NCBI GenBank assembly: GCA_030740295.1
Contig: JASLXP010000247.1
Coordinates: 1 to 8,514, forward strand
Reading direction: 5' to 3'
From: Planctomycetota bacterium
GTDB lineage: Bacteria; Planctomycetota; PUPC01; JACPCR01
Length of the DNA: 8,514 bases
Position 1 is the first letter of the stretch, and each line of letters opens with the position of its first letter. The translations under genes and the position numbers were made by a program. This document shows, piece after piece, positions 1 to 6,656 of this stretch. The notes under the pieces are model-generated. The model was not told the origin of the DNA. It saw only the letters and a program-made list of their open reading frames with translations, and searched no databases.

Positions 1-29
1 CCCACCCCCCCACCCCGGCTTTTTGCCGG
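1..29. repeat. C-rich tract with short hairpin
   Basis: The window opens with an almost pure C run broken by two A residues (1-16). It runs into a small inverted repeat, CCGGC at 15-19 and GCCGG at 25-29, around a five-T loop. On the complementary strand this would be a G-rich tract after a GC stem. It could be the tail of a terminator or an intergenic repeat belonging to a gene left of the window. The element is cut by the window start, so its full form cannot be judged. Confidence 0.4.
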
Positions 30-86
30 CGATGCCAGGTTGGCCGGAATTTGCGCTGTTGGCATAGGTCGGGAGTGGCATTTATA

Positions 87-140
87 CCCAGGGCGGCGCT
101 ACGCTTGCCCTGGGCTACGATGTTTAACGCCTTCGGCGTA
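87..140. repeat. double-hairpin intergenic repeat, planctomycete type
   Basis: Two adjacent palindromes are visible. The first pairs CCCAGGGC (87-94) with GCCCTGGG (107-114) around a 12-nt loop. The second pairs ACGCC (127-131) with GGCGT (135-139) around TTC. From memory, a 'cccagggcggcgct..cgc..gccctgggct' core followed by a short '..TTCGG..' stem recurs between genes in Pirellula-like planctomycetes, where it is often mistaken for small proteins. That family assignment is recalled, not searched. The repeat lies about 280 bp upstream of the kinase start and is unlikely to be its promoter. Confidence 0.5.
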
Positions 141-421
141 AAAGATCCAGAAAGCACTTGTCCTGCGGCTAATGTCAAAAATCAGAGACCGAAACGGCAC
201 ACCAACTCAGGGCGGGAGAAAACTCAGAGCTTCTCAGTTACTCTGATCGTGGCATCGTTTTGGATTTCTGCATTTTTCTGGTCAGGGCATACGCCCGATG
301 GCTGGGCTCTTTCCACCAGACATTCCGCCCCCGCCCAACAAGATTGTCAGTTCCGCTCATTTGTATTCCAATTGACTCATCCCAAAGAGATTCGGCCCTT
401 CCCGTTAATGATGAAAGCGTG
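141..421. other. intergenic leader of the kinase gene
   Basis: This stretch lies between the repeat and the kinase start. The kinase frame is open back to 260, but the extra 54 residues show no domain-like pattern and precede the zinc ribbon that naturally begins the protein, so they are treated as untranslated. I found no convincing -35/-10 pair, no sigma-54 -24/-12 motif and no strong Shine-Dalgarno sequence. The kinase promoter presumably lies here but cannot be pinpointed. Confidence 0.4.
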
Positions 422-2485
422 ATGATCGATCTTCACTGTCTACATCCTGCATGCGGAAAGCCTATTCAGGTTGACCCGTCAGCCGGTTCGGATCTCGTTG
501 AGTGCCAGGAATGCCGCTCCGAATTTATCGTTATCGAGGAGAAAGGCGACTTCCGACTCAGACCGACGGGCACGACAACAATGACGGCCGGGGCGTTTCA
601 ACAATCACGCGGTGCACCTGGTCCCTCAGAGTTTCCGCAGGCGAATGTCCAGCCGGTTGAATCCGTATCCAGGCTGCTGAATGAGAAGAAGTCTGCCCTC
701 GCCCAGTATGAAATCCAGAAACAGGTAGCACAGGGAGGGATGGGCGCCGTATTTCAATGCCTCGACAAGGGCTTGAATCGTCCAGTGGCGATGAAAGTCA
801 TGCTGCCGGAGGTCGCCGCACGTGAGCTGAATGCCATTCGCTTCCTGAATGAAGCCCAGATCACCGGGCAGATGGAACATCCGAATATCGTGCCCGTTCA
901 TGAGTTGGGGGTGGATGAGGAGGGCGCCACGTTCTTCACCATGAAGCTCGTTCAGGGGAAGACTCTGAACGATGTCATCAAGGACAATCGATCCTCGTGG
1001 GAAGGGAATGCAGATGCTGAGAGCGTCTCGCTGCCGGGACTCCTGAACAATCTGCTCAAGGCATGTGATGCCATAGCTTTCGCCCATTCCAGAGGAGTGA
1101 TTCATCGGGACCTGAAGCCCCAGAACATCATGATTGGCGAGTTTGGAGAAGTCCTGGTGATGGATTGGGGCCTGGCAAAAGTCATTCGTGGCCCGGAAGG
1201 GGAACAGCAGGACTCCCCTTCTGACCAACTCCTGCAGACACTCAATCTCGAAGCCGTCAGTAACCAGAGTACGGTCATGGCCAATCCTGAAGAGTCTTCC
1301 CCCAGTGGTTCAGCCACAATGGAAGGAACGGTCGCGGGCACACCGTCCTATATGCCGCCGGAACAGGCAAGAGGATTAATCAGCGAATTGGATGAGCGTT
1401 CGGATATCTATTCTCTGGGGGCGATCCTCTACGAGATGCTCACTCTGGAAAAACCTGTCCCGGGGCAGACCAGGACAGAAATCCTCATGAGAACTGCCGA
1501 GGGGAGGATCGTCCCGCCGGTCGAGCGAAGGAAAGATCGGGACATTTCCACTGAGCTCTCCGCCATAGCCATGAAAGCCATGGCCGGGGAGAAAGAGGAT
1601 CGCTATCCAACGGTGAAGGCATTCAGCAGGGACATTCAGCTCTACCTGGAGGGCCGCACGGTCTCGGCCAAGGAGGATTCCTTCCTCGAGGCGTCCTTAA
1701 AACTGATGCGACGAAATCGGGGTGTCAGCGGGATGGCTTTCATTGCAGCAGCCTCGATCGCGGTTCTGTCTGCATGGTTCATTCTTCACCTCAGGGTGGA
1801 GAGAGACCTTGCCAGGGACTCGGCGATAGAGGCAGACAGGCTGCGTGTGCGTGCCGATACAGAGCACCGGCATCAGATGGAACATGCGTCAAAAGCCTCT
1901 GAAGCCCTGGCCCGGCAGGCCATGAGAGCAGCGGATCAGGGACGGCTCGGTGAAGCCGAAGCGCGAGCCGATACGACGATAAAGATGTTTCCAATCGGAC
2001 CATGGGGGCACTACGCACTCGCGTACATCATGCGACTAAAGGGAAATATTCAGTCTGCGCGCGAGCACCTTGAAAATGCGCTGGAGATAGACAGAGACCA
2101 TCTGGAGTCCCAGGCTTTGCAGGCATCACTCTCCGATGATGAGGGCTCCCTCTCGCATGCTCTCGATCTTGTTTCGGGAGCAAAGTCATCCACCGACTGG
2201 AGAGCCCTGAACGAGTCTGGAATCGTCCTGCACAAGGCAAAAAAATTTGACAAAGCTGCGCAGCTCTTCGAGCGTGCTCTGAACTTAATGCGAGCAGGCA
2301 AATCTCTCCCTAAGCCCGCGACGATTGCGGACGTTCAGTACCGCATGGATCGCTCGATCGTGGAATTTCGCTGCGTAGGAAACCGAGTTTCAGCCCATCT
2401 TCGTGAAATCCAGTTCTTGACCCTGCGGGCTGCCGAATCAGATTCTGAAGCTATCACTTCTCCGCGTGGAACGGAGATCTCTTGA
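422..2485 (+). CDS. membrane-anchored Ser/Thr protein kinase with zinc ribbon and TPRs
   Basis: This is a PknB/Hanks-type kinase of 687 aa that phosphorylates Ser/Thr on proteins, probably signalling at the cytoplasmic membrane. Domains in order: a Cys4 zinc ribbon (C6, C11, C28, C31; CxxxxC then CxxC), a linker, the kinase domain at about 96-408, one transmembrane helix at about 438-457, a charged helical (coiled-coil-like) stretch to about 500, and TPR-like helices at about 500-560 and 590-625. Kinase motifs: glycine loop AQGGMG (103-108, first Gly replaced by Ala), ATP-binding K125, HRDLKPQN with catalytic D230 and N235, DWG at 248-250 in place of DFG, and PPE ending at E314. The activation segment (248-314) is longer than usual and Ser/Thr-rich, suggesting autophosphorylation. 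ATG at 422 was chosen because the ribbon starts right after it; no strong ribosome binding site is visible. Kinases with a ribbon, DWG, one TM helix and TPRs are typical of planctomycetes. The TPR part is short for such proteins. The substrate is unknown. Confidence 0.9.
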   Translation: MIDLHCLHPACGKPIQVDPSAGSDLVECQECRSEFIVIEEKGDFRLRPTGTTTMTAGAFQQSRGAPGPSEFPQANVQPVESVSRLLNEKKSALAQYEIQKQVAQGGMGAVFQCLDKGLNRPVAMKVMLPEVAARELNAIRFLNEAQITGQMEHPNIVPVHELGVDEEGATFFTMKLVQGKTLNDVIKDNRSSWEGNADAESVSLPGLLNNLLKACDAIAFAHSRGVIHRDLKPQNIMIGEFGEVLVMDWGLAKVIRGPEGEQQDSPSDQLLQTLNLEAVSNQSTVMANPEESSPSGSATMEGTVAGTPSYMPPEQARGLISELDERSDIYSLGAILYEMLTLEKPVPGQTRTEILMRTAEGRIVPPVERRKDRDISTELSAIAMKAMAGEKEDRYPTVKAFSRDIQLYLEGRTVSAKEDSFLEASLKLMRRNRGVSGMAFIAAASIAVLSAWFILHLRVERDLARDSAIEADRLRVRADTEHRHQMEHASKASEALARQAMRAADQGRLGEAEARADTTIKMFPIGPWGHYALAYIMRLKGNIQSAREHLENALEIDRDHLESQALQASLSDDEGSLSHALDLVSGAKSSTDWRALNESGIVLHKAKKFDKAAQLFERALNLMRAGKSLPKPATIADVQYRMDRSIVEFRCVGNRVSAHLREIQFLTLRAAESDSEAITSPRGTEIS

Positions 2486-2501
2486 CATCGAATAGAGGTC
2501 C

Positions 2502-2559
2502 GCGGAAGAAGAGGACCGCGGATGTTTTGGTTCTGATATCCGCGGTCCTCTTCATCCGC
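2502..2559. terminator. bidirectional hairpin between convergent genes
   Basis: A perfect 16-bp stem (2508-2523 with 2538-2553) encloses a 14-nt loop. After one A/A mismatch it continues for five more pairs (2502-2506 with 2555-2559). It starts 17 bp after the kinase stop and ends 38 bp before the stop of the minus-strand hydrolase, so it is placed to end transcription from both sides. Neither side has a long T run directly after the stem, so it is not a textbook intrinsic terminator. It may act with Rho or simply block convergent read-through. Confidence 0.65.
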
Positions 2560-2597
2560 TGTCCTTTCTGCGGTTGCGACCTAAAGGCCGCCTTAAG

Positions 2598-4355
2598 CTA
2601 CCGTGGAGGAATCACGGGCAGCACGATGTGAGAAGGTCTCATCTCGTCGTGCAGCAATGTATTGATCGCTACCTGACCCGATGCCTCTTTGTTGATCGGG
2701 CCCCCCGTGTTCAAGTTGCGGTCGAAGCGGGGAAAGCTGCTACTCGTCACGACCACTCTCATCCTGTGCCCCACAAGAAAAACATTGCTCGTGGCCCACA
2801 GATCGATCTCGAAGCGATACACCTTACCGGGATCAAGCAATTCTGGATGCTCGAATGAGTTTCGGTAGCGGGCCCGAAGAATCCCGTCGCATACAGGCCG
2901 AGAGTAGCCATCCGGGTGTACGTCGGTGAGGCGCACAACCCAGTCCGTGTCGGGCGCTGATGACATGCCGTAAAGCACGGCCTTGACCGGCCCCGTGACT
3001 TCGAGTTCTTTGCTCAGAGGTTCGCTCGTGAAGGTGAGACAGATTTCATCGACCGGACGCTGATCGATCACACCGTCTGGTATTCCGAGCGTGTTACCTC
3101 CCAAGTTGGGCACCGGATGTTCCGGATCGTAGAGGAAGCTGTCGGGATTCTCACTGCCCACCGGCGGCTTCGACATCAATGTACCGTCGTTTAGCGATTC
3201 GATGGATCCGCTGCGGCCATCGTGCAGGTAATAGTTGGTGTAGCAGGTATCGGGGAGCGGCCAGTCTTCCTCATCGCGCCACTCGTTGCGGCCCATGACG
3301 AAGATCCGTACCGGTGGCTCTTCCATGACGCCGCTGTCTATGCCCTTGAGCCAGTAGTCGAACCAGGGCAAGCGCATCTTGTTGAAGTCTTTCGCTGCAC
3401 CAGCGCCAAAATCGAACTCTCCCACGACATGCTTGTTGATGTTTGGCGAGCCGTGTACCCAGGGCCCGATGATGAGTCTCTGGCTCTGTCGCGCCTCTTT
3501 GGTCCGCGCTCGTGCCTTCATTCCCGTGTAATTCTTAAGCGTGCCGGCCAGAAAGATGTCGAACCAGGCCCCCTGGTGGTACGTCGGGGTCTCCACCTGA
3601 TCGTGGTGGGGCTCAATACTGAGTTCCCGCCAGTACGGTCCTGCCTCGGGGTGGTCGAGCCAGACGTTGTGCCAATCGCTCAGCCCCTCCACAAACGGGC
3701 ACGGATACAGCGGCAGTTTGACCAACCAATCGTCCATCTCCTCTCGCACCTTCTGCAGCAACTTCTTCTGCCGCTCGAGCTCTTCTCCTTCAGCAAGGTG
3801 CGCGATATTCGTCTCGGTCACGACGTGTGCCCAGTAGGTGCTGAATCCCAGTTCGAAGGCCCCGTCCCGATAGACCCATTCGCGCTGGTAGTCGGCTGAC
3901 GATTCACGCACGAACATGGCGCGCAAGTGGGGTGGGCGGCTGAGCGCGGCTCGGTACTGTGTGGCGCCGGAGTAGGATCCGCCGATGGTGCCGATGTTGC
4001 CGTCACACCAGGATTGCTCGGCAATCCATTCGATTGTGTCGTAACCGTCGCGGTGGACGCCGGCGCCGTCATCTCTGAACGGGTAGAAATCTCCGTCAGA
4101 TGCGAACCGGCCGCGCACGTCCTGGATGACGACGGCGTAGCCACGCCTTGCGAAAAACTCGGGAGAACCTACGGCGATCTCTGAAGACCTGCCTTTGTTG
4201 TACGGTGTCCTCTCCAACAGAACCGGGAACGGTCCATCGGCGTCCGGACGGGTGATGTTGGCGCGCAGGATCGTGCCGTCGCGCATCGGTATTTCGAGGT
4301 TCTCTTCGAAGACCGTGTTGTGCTGAGGCTGCGACAGCGATGCTGAGTTTACCAC
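2598..4355 (-). CDS. CocE/NonD family hydrolase (peptidase S15-like)
   Basis: This 585-aa alpha/beta hydrolase belongs to the X-Pro dipeptidyl-peptidase (S15)/cocaine esterase-like group, which cleaves esters or amides, sometimes with amino-acid-derived acyl groups. The length fits the family. An N-terminal 'EIPMRDGTILRANI' strand (21-34) leads into the hydrolase core. The nucleophile motif is GGSYSG (125-130, S127), matching G-x-S-Y-x-G. The likely catalytic Asp is D266 in 'GAWFDIF' and His is H301 in 'IGPWVHG'. A helical cap lies at about 150-250, and the C-terminal jelly-roll domain (PepX_C-like) covers about 330-585. No signal peptide or membrane helix is seen, so it is probably cytoplasmic. 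The start is GTG: its ribosome binding site is well placed, and the nearby upstream ATG (4372-4370) is out of frame. It lies 113 bp downstream of the PLP enzyme on the same strand and is probably in one operon with it. The fold and triad are clear; the substrate is not. Confidence 0.9.
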   Translation of the reverse strand: MVNSASLSQPQHNTVFEENLEIPMRDGTILRANITRPDADGPFPVLLERTPYNKGRSSEIAVGSPEFFARRGYAVVIQDVRGRFASDGDFYPFRDDGAGVHRDGYDTIEWIAEQSWCDGNIGTIGGSYSGATQYRAALSRPPHLRAMFVRESSADYQREWVYRDGAFELGFSTYWAHVVTETNIAHLAEGEELERQKKLLQKVREEMDDWLVKLPLYPCPFVEGLSDWHNVWLDHPEAGPYWRELSIEPHHDQVETPTYHQGAWFDIFLAGTLKNYTGMKARARTKEARQSQRLIIGPWVHGSPNINKHVVGEFDFGAGAAKDFNKMRLPWFDYWLKGIDSGVMEEPPVRIFVMGRNEWRDEEDWPLPDTCYTNYYLHDGRSGSIESLNDGTLMSKPPVGSENPDSFLYDPEHPVPNLGGNTLGIPDGVIDQRPVDEICLTFTSEPLSKELEVTGPVKAVLYGMSSAPDTDWVVRLTDVHPDGYSRPVCDGILRARYRNSFEHPELLDPGKVYRFEIDLWATSNVFLVGHRMRVVVTSSSFPRFDRNLNTGGPINKEASGQVAINTLLHDEMRPSHIVLPVIPPR

Positions 4356-4362
4356 CGGGAGA

Positions 4363-4369
4363 TTCCTTT
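4363..4369 (-). promoter_or_regulatory. ribosome binding site of the hydrolase gene
   Basis: On the minus strand AAAGGAA lies seven bases before the GTG at 4355-4353. This is a good Shine-Dalgarno match at good spacing. It decides the start codon, because the family's N-terminal motif begins about 20 residues after this GTG and no in-frame ATG offers a better site. Confidence 0.65.
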
Positions 4370-4468
4370 CATCAAAGTGCTGGGCGGCATATGAATTTCA
4401 TGGCGTGCGTCTCGCTTGACCATCGACGTCGAAACTGACCGAGAGCCAAACCAGTTGTCGATTGTGTA

Positions 4469-5620
4469 TTAAGGCAGTGCCTCGAGAAGACGATCGATAT
4501 CTTCATCGTTGTTGTAGACTGAAGGGGAGAGGCGCATCTTGTTGCCGAATCGCATCGCTATGTGCACGCCGGCCTTCCTGCAACTGGCTATGGCTGCAGC
4601 GGGATCCGGAGCGACGAAGGCGAGAATTGGGCTTTCGTTGCCCTGCGGAGTGATCGATTGGTATCCCTTGCCTGGCAGCTCCTCCTGCAAGCGATCTGTC
4701 AGGGTCCTCGCATGGGCGCGGATGTTGTCAACACCGAGGCGATGGATGTACTTCAGGCTCTCCCTGGCGCACACGACCCCTTCGTACGAGGGGTAGCTGA
4801 CTTCGTACGCACCGATGCCCATCGGTGGCGAAAACGAAATCTCCTCGCGGTCAGCATGGGCTTCTTCGACCCAGGGCGGGTAGTTGAGCGCCACCCCACC
4901 ATTGGGCTGCGAAGGCTTCAGTACGCTTCCCTGAAGATCGGAGCGCACATACAGAAATCCGAAGCCCTTGACCCCCATCAGCCACTTGAAAGTGGAACAA
5001 GCCGCGAGGTCGATGCCCATCGCTTTGACGTCAATCGGCACGCCCCCCGCCGCCTGCATGATATCCACGTAAAGGTACGCGCCGTTGTCGTGGGCGAGTT
5101 TGCTCAAAGCGGTGACGTCTGCCACAAAGCCATTCACGTTAGAAACGAGTGCCACCGAAATCAGCCGCGTGTTCCCGTCGACAGCTCGTTCCATATCTGA
5201 CATGTCGATCTGCCAGTCGCGGTTCTTGATCACCCTTACGTCAAGCCCGTCCCGCTCCCGCAGCTTGTAGTTGTAAATGCAGGGATTGAACGTCAAGTCC
5301 GACGTCACCACGTTGCCGCCAGCGAGGTGGTCGGTCAGTCCGTTGAGGATGTTGCTCTCCGATTCGACGGTGCTGCGTGCAAAGGCGATCTCATCGTGGT
5401 CGGCGTTGATGAGGTCGGCAAACAGGGCCTTGGCCTCGTCTCTGGGCGCTGCCCAGGCCGGCCACCACGGTTCCCCGATATCGTGGGTCATCCACTCGAC
5501 GTAGCGATGCAGCGCCGCCGCCGAGTGTACGCTAATCGGGTGTGACGAGGCGTTGTCGAAATAGGCCATCGTGCGGGCCCGCGGGAAATCCAGGCGCACG
5601 GAATCAAATATATCATTCAT
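4469..5620 (-). CDS. class-V-fold PLP-dependent enzyme (not a desulfurase)
   Basis: This 383-aa fold-type I PLP enzyme belongs to the class V aminotransferase superfamily (cysteine desulfurases, kynureninase, isopenicillin N epimerase and others). Visible features: N-terminal 'YFDNASSHP' (20-28); 'ARSTVES' in the cofactor phosphate-binding region (81-87); D186 and Q189 in 'YVDIMQAAG', which contact the PLP ring; the Schiff-base lysine K212 in 'STFKWLMG'; and R363 in 'MRLSPSVYNN', the usual substrate-carboxylate arginine. The catalytic cysteine loop of NifS/SufS-type desulfurases is absent: the sequence goes directly from 'AMRFG' to 'NKMRLSP'. It is therefore better seen as a lyase, epimerase or aminotransferase of unknown substrate. 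A GTG 20 codons upstream (5680) stays in frame, but it falls at the predicted transcription start, so ATG at 5620 is preferred; that ATG has no clear ribosome binding site. It is probably the first gene of an operon with the hydrolase. Confidence 0.85.
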   Translation of the reverse strand: MNDIFDSVRLDFPRARTMAYFDNASSHPISVHSAAALHRYVEWMTHDIGEPWWPAWAAPRDEAKALFADLINADHDEIAFARSTVESESNILNGLTDHLAGGNVVTSDLTFNPCIYNYKLRERDGLDVRVIKNRDWQIDMSDMERAVDGNTRLISVALVSNVNGFVADVTALSKLAHDNGAYLYVDIMQAAGGVPIDVKAMGIDLAACSTFKWLMGVKGFGFLYVRSDLQGSVLKPSQPNGGVALNYPPWVEEAHADREEISFSPPMGIGAYEVSYPSYEGVVCARESLKYIHRLGVDNIRAHARTLTDRLQEELPGKGYQSITPQGNESPILAFVAPDPAAAIASCRKAGVHIAMRFGNKMRLSPSVYNNDEDIDRLLEALP

Positions 5621-5687
5621 GTGCGGCCAACTTATGGTACCTCGCGACCGCCGTCCCAGAACTCCGTCGGTATCGGCCACGTCGGCC

Positions 5688-5696
5688 AGTATAGCA
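5688..5696 (-). promoter_or_regulatory. extended -10 promoter for the PLP enzyme/hydrolase pair
   Basis: The minus strand reads TGCTATACT here, an extended -10 element (TGn plus a close match to TATAAT). With 17-bp spacing the -35 position reads TGATTC, a poor match, as is common when an extended -10 is present. Transcription would start near 5681, giving a leader of about 60 nt before the ATG at 5620. Planctomycete promoter consensus is poorly known, so this is a sequence match only. Confidence 0.4.
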
Positions 5697-5727
5697 CTCC
5701 TTATCCAATCGAATCATAGAAGCCCTT

Positions 5728-6072
5728 TCAAGCGTCACTCAGGGTCAAGGTGTATTTGTAGCAGTTGGCGATGTTGATGTGTTCCGAGCTTTCCCAAACG
5801 CCGTGAGGTAAATTTCCAGGTCGCGTGTCTCCCGATTCTTCGGCACTCAGTGTTTCCGGCAGATGTTGTTTTTGAGCGGTCCCTGAGTTTCTCATTCTTG
5901 CCCCTGGAAACTGGAGAAGTAAGTAATGACGCCGCCCTTCTTCTCCACAATCCCTTAACAGAATACTTTCCGCTTTGGCTGGCGCACTTTTCGTGGTCTT
6001 GGCGCTCCGCGACAAGATTCTCCAAAAGCAGTCACGGAGTGACTGCACTACTGAAGAAAGCTGGCTTCTCAT
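5728..6072 (-). pseudogene. possible gene remnant, unrecognised
   Basis: An open minus-strand frame of 114 codons ends in 'SSEHINIANCYKYTLTLSDA'. Over that last stretch most codons end in C or G, as in the real genes here, while the upstream part is not codon-like. A neighbouring frame reads 'RETRDLEIYLTAFGKA' just before it, also coding-like, which suggests a frameshift near 5800. I do not recognise the protein. It could be the C-terminus of a decayed gene or chance. A plus-strand frame (5850-6200) overlaps it and looks no better. Confidence 0.22.
6028..6046. repeat. 8-bp stem hairpin
   Basis: GCAGTCAC (6028-6035) and GTGACTGC (6039-6046) pair perfectly around a GGA loop, following an AAAA run at 6024-6027. 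It has the form of a small palindromic intergenic repeat. No T-tract follows on the plus strand. On the minus strand the four A residues read as TTTT directly after the stem, so it could be a weak terminator for leftward transcription. Confidence 0.45.
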
Positions 6073-6217
6073 CTGTCGCTCTCGTTGTCGCAGGTGGTGT
6101 GAGTATGCAGGGCTTGGTGATGGATGCTGATGTGGTGCACCCGAACTTCCAGGTGGCGAGGCAGCAATGGCTCGGGAACAGCTATGAAGGAGGTCGCTGA
6201 ATTCGGCGCCATTAAAG

Positions 6218-6373
6218 TCAAGGGCTAAGACGGGCCAAGATAGCTTTCATGGTTGGGTCTTTGTGGCTCAACACTTCCGCTTTCTCCAACAGACTGCCCT
6301 GTTCGTCCGCAGGGACCAGGATGATCAATCTTCCGCTCCTGCCAGCAAGCTGGCAGGGGGCGTGCAAGAATTG
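6218..6373 (-). pseudogene. possible C-terminal gene fragment, unrecognised
   Basis: A minus-strand frame is open for 51 codons between TAA (6376-6374) and TGA (6220-6218). Its middle and end read like a real protein: 'LIILVPADEQGSLLEKAE' followed by 'VLSHKDPTMKAILARLSP', a hydrophobic strand and then amphipathic helices. No good start codon or ribosome binding site precedes it, and the upstream part overlaps a palindrome. It may be the surviving tail of a deleted gene. The function is not recognised, and at this length chance remains possible. Confidence 0.25.
6336..6359. repeat. near-perfect palindrome, 11-bp stem
   Basis: CCTGCCAGC (6338-6346) and GCTGGCAGG (6349-6357) are perfect inverted copies separated by AA. 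One G-T wobble and one further C-G pair extend the stem to 6336-6359. It is strong enough to form a stable hairpin in RNA with a four-base effective loop. No T-run follows on either strand, so it looks more like an intergenic palindromic repeat than an intrinsic terminator. Confidence 0.45.
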
Positions 6374-6376
6374 TTA

Positions 6377-6656
6377 ATGCGCGATAATCATGAATCCCTA
6401 TTTAGTTCATGGCCGTAATAATGTGCATCAGAACTAACTTCCCTCCAGCAATCAAAGTTGCCGTTTCAATGTTCGTAGAATCCAACCGTTGTCTCGGTGA
6501 TGGAATCGGGAAACTCACAGTGCGCAAATGGGGGACTTAACAGAGTTCTACCGTACTGTCCGAAAGCTATTTTGCTTATTCTCGTTCGTGGTAACAGATT
6601 TTCCTGATTGAGTACGATGGTTTTGAGAGTTATTCCAGGGAACATGAACTGCCGCC
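6377..6656 (+). other. leader region of the tandem amidohydrolase gene
   Basis: This is non-coding in all frames I examined and more AT-rich than the flanking genes. It should contain the promoter of the amidohydrolase gene. I examined TTGTTA at 6371-6376, GATAAT at 6383-6388 and TTGCTT at 6572-6577, but none forms a correctly spaced -35/-10 pair. An AGGGAA purine tract near 6637-6642 is the only ribosome-binding-like sequence, about 14 bases before the ATG and further than ideal. Confidence 0.35.

Noticed and set aside
260..421. Upstream 54-residue extension of the kinase frame
   Set aside because: No domain signal and no good ribosome binding site. The Cys4 ribbon is a natural N-terminus immediately after ATG 422.
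51..422. 123-codon plus-strand frame at the left end
   Set aside because: It runs through the double-hairpin repeat and overlaps the kinase start in another frame. Its composition is that of translated repeat, with no domain-like sequence.
2574..2858. 94-codon plus-strand frame after the hairpin
   Set aside because: It is antisense to the conserved C-terminal domain of the hydrolase and has no recognisable features.
3222..3899. 225-codon plus-strand frame antisense to the hydrolase
   Set aside because: It is a shadow of a high-GC gene on the opposite strand, which has a clear catalytic triad and full-length family match.
4423..4432. TCGACGTCGA palindrome in the gap between hydrolase and PLP genes
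   Set aside because: A 10-bp palindrome in GC-rich DNA is expected by chance, and nothing nearby suggests an operator or terminator.
4562..5200. 212-codon plus-strand frame antisense to the PLP enzyme
   Set aside because: Same reason: the minus strand carries the Schiff-base lysine and other PLP motifs across this interval.
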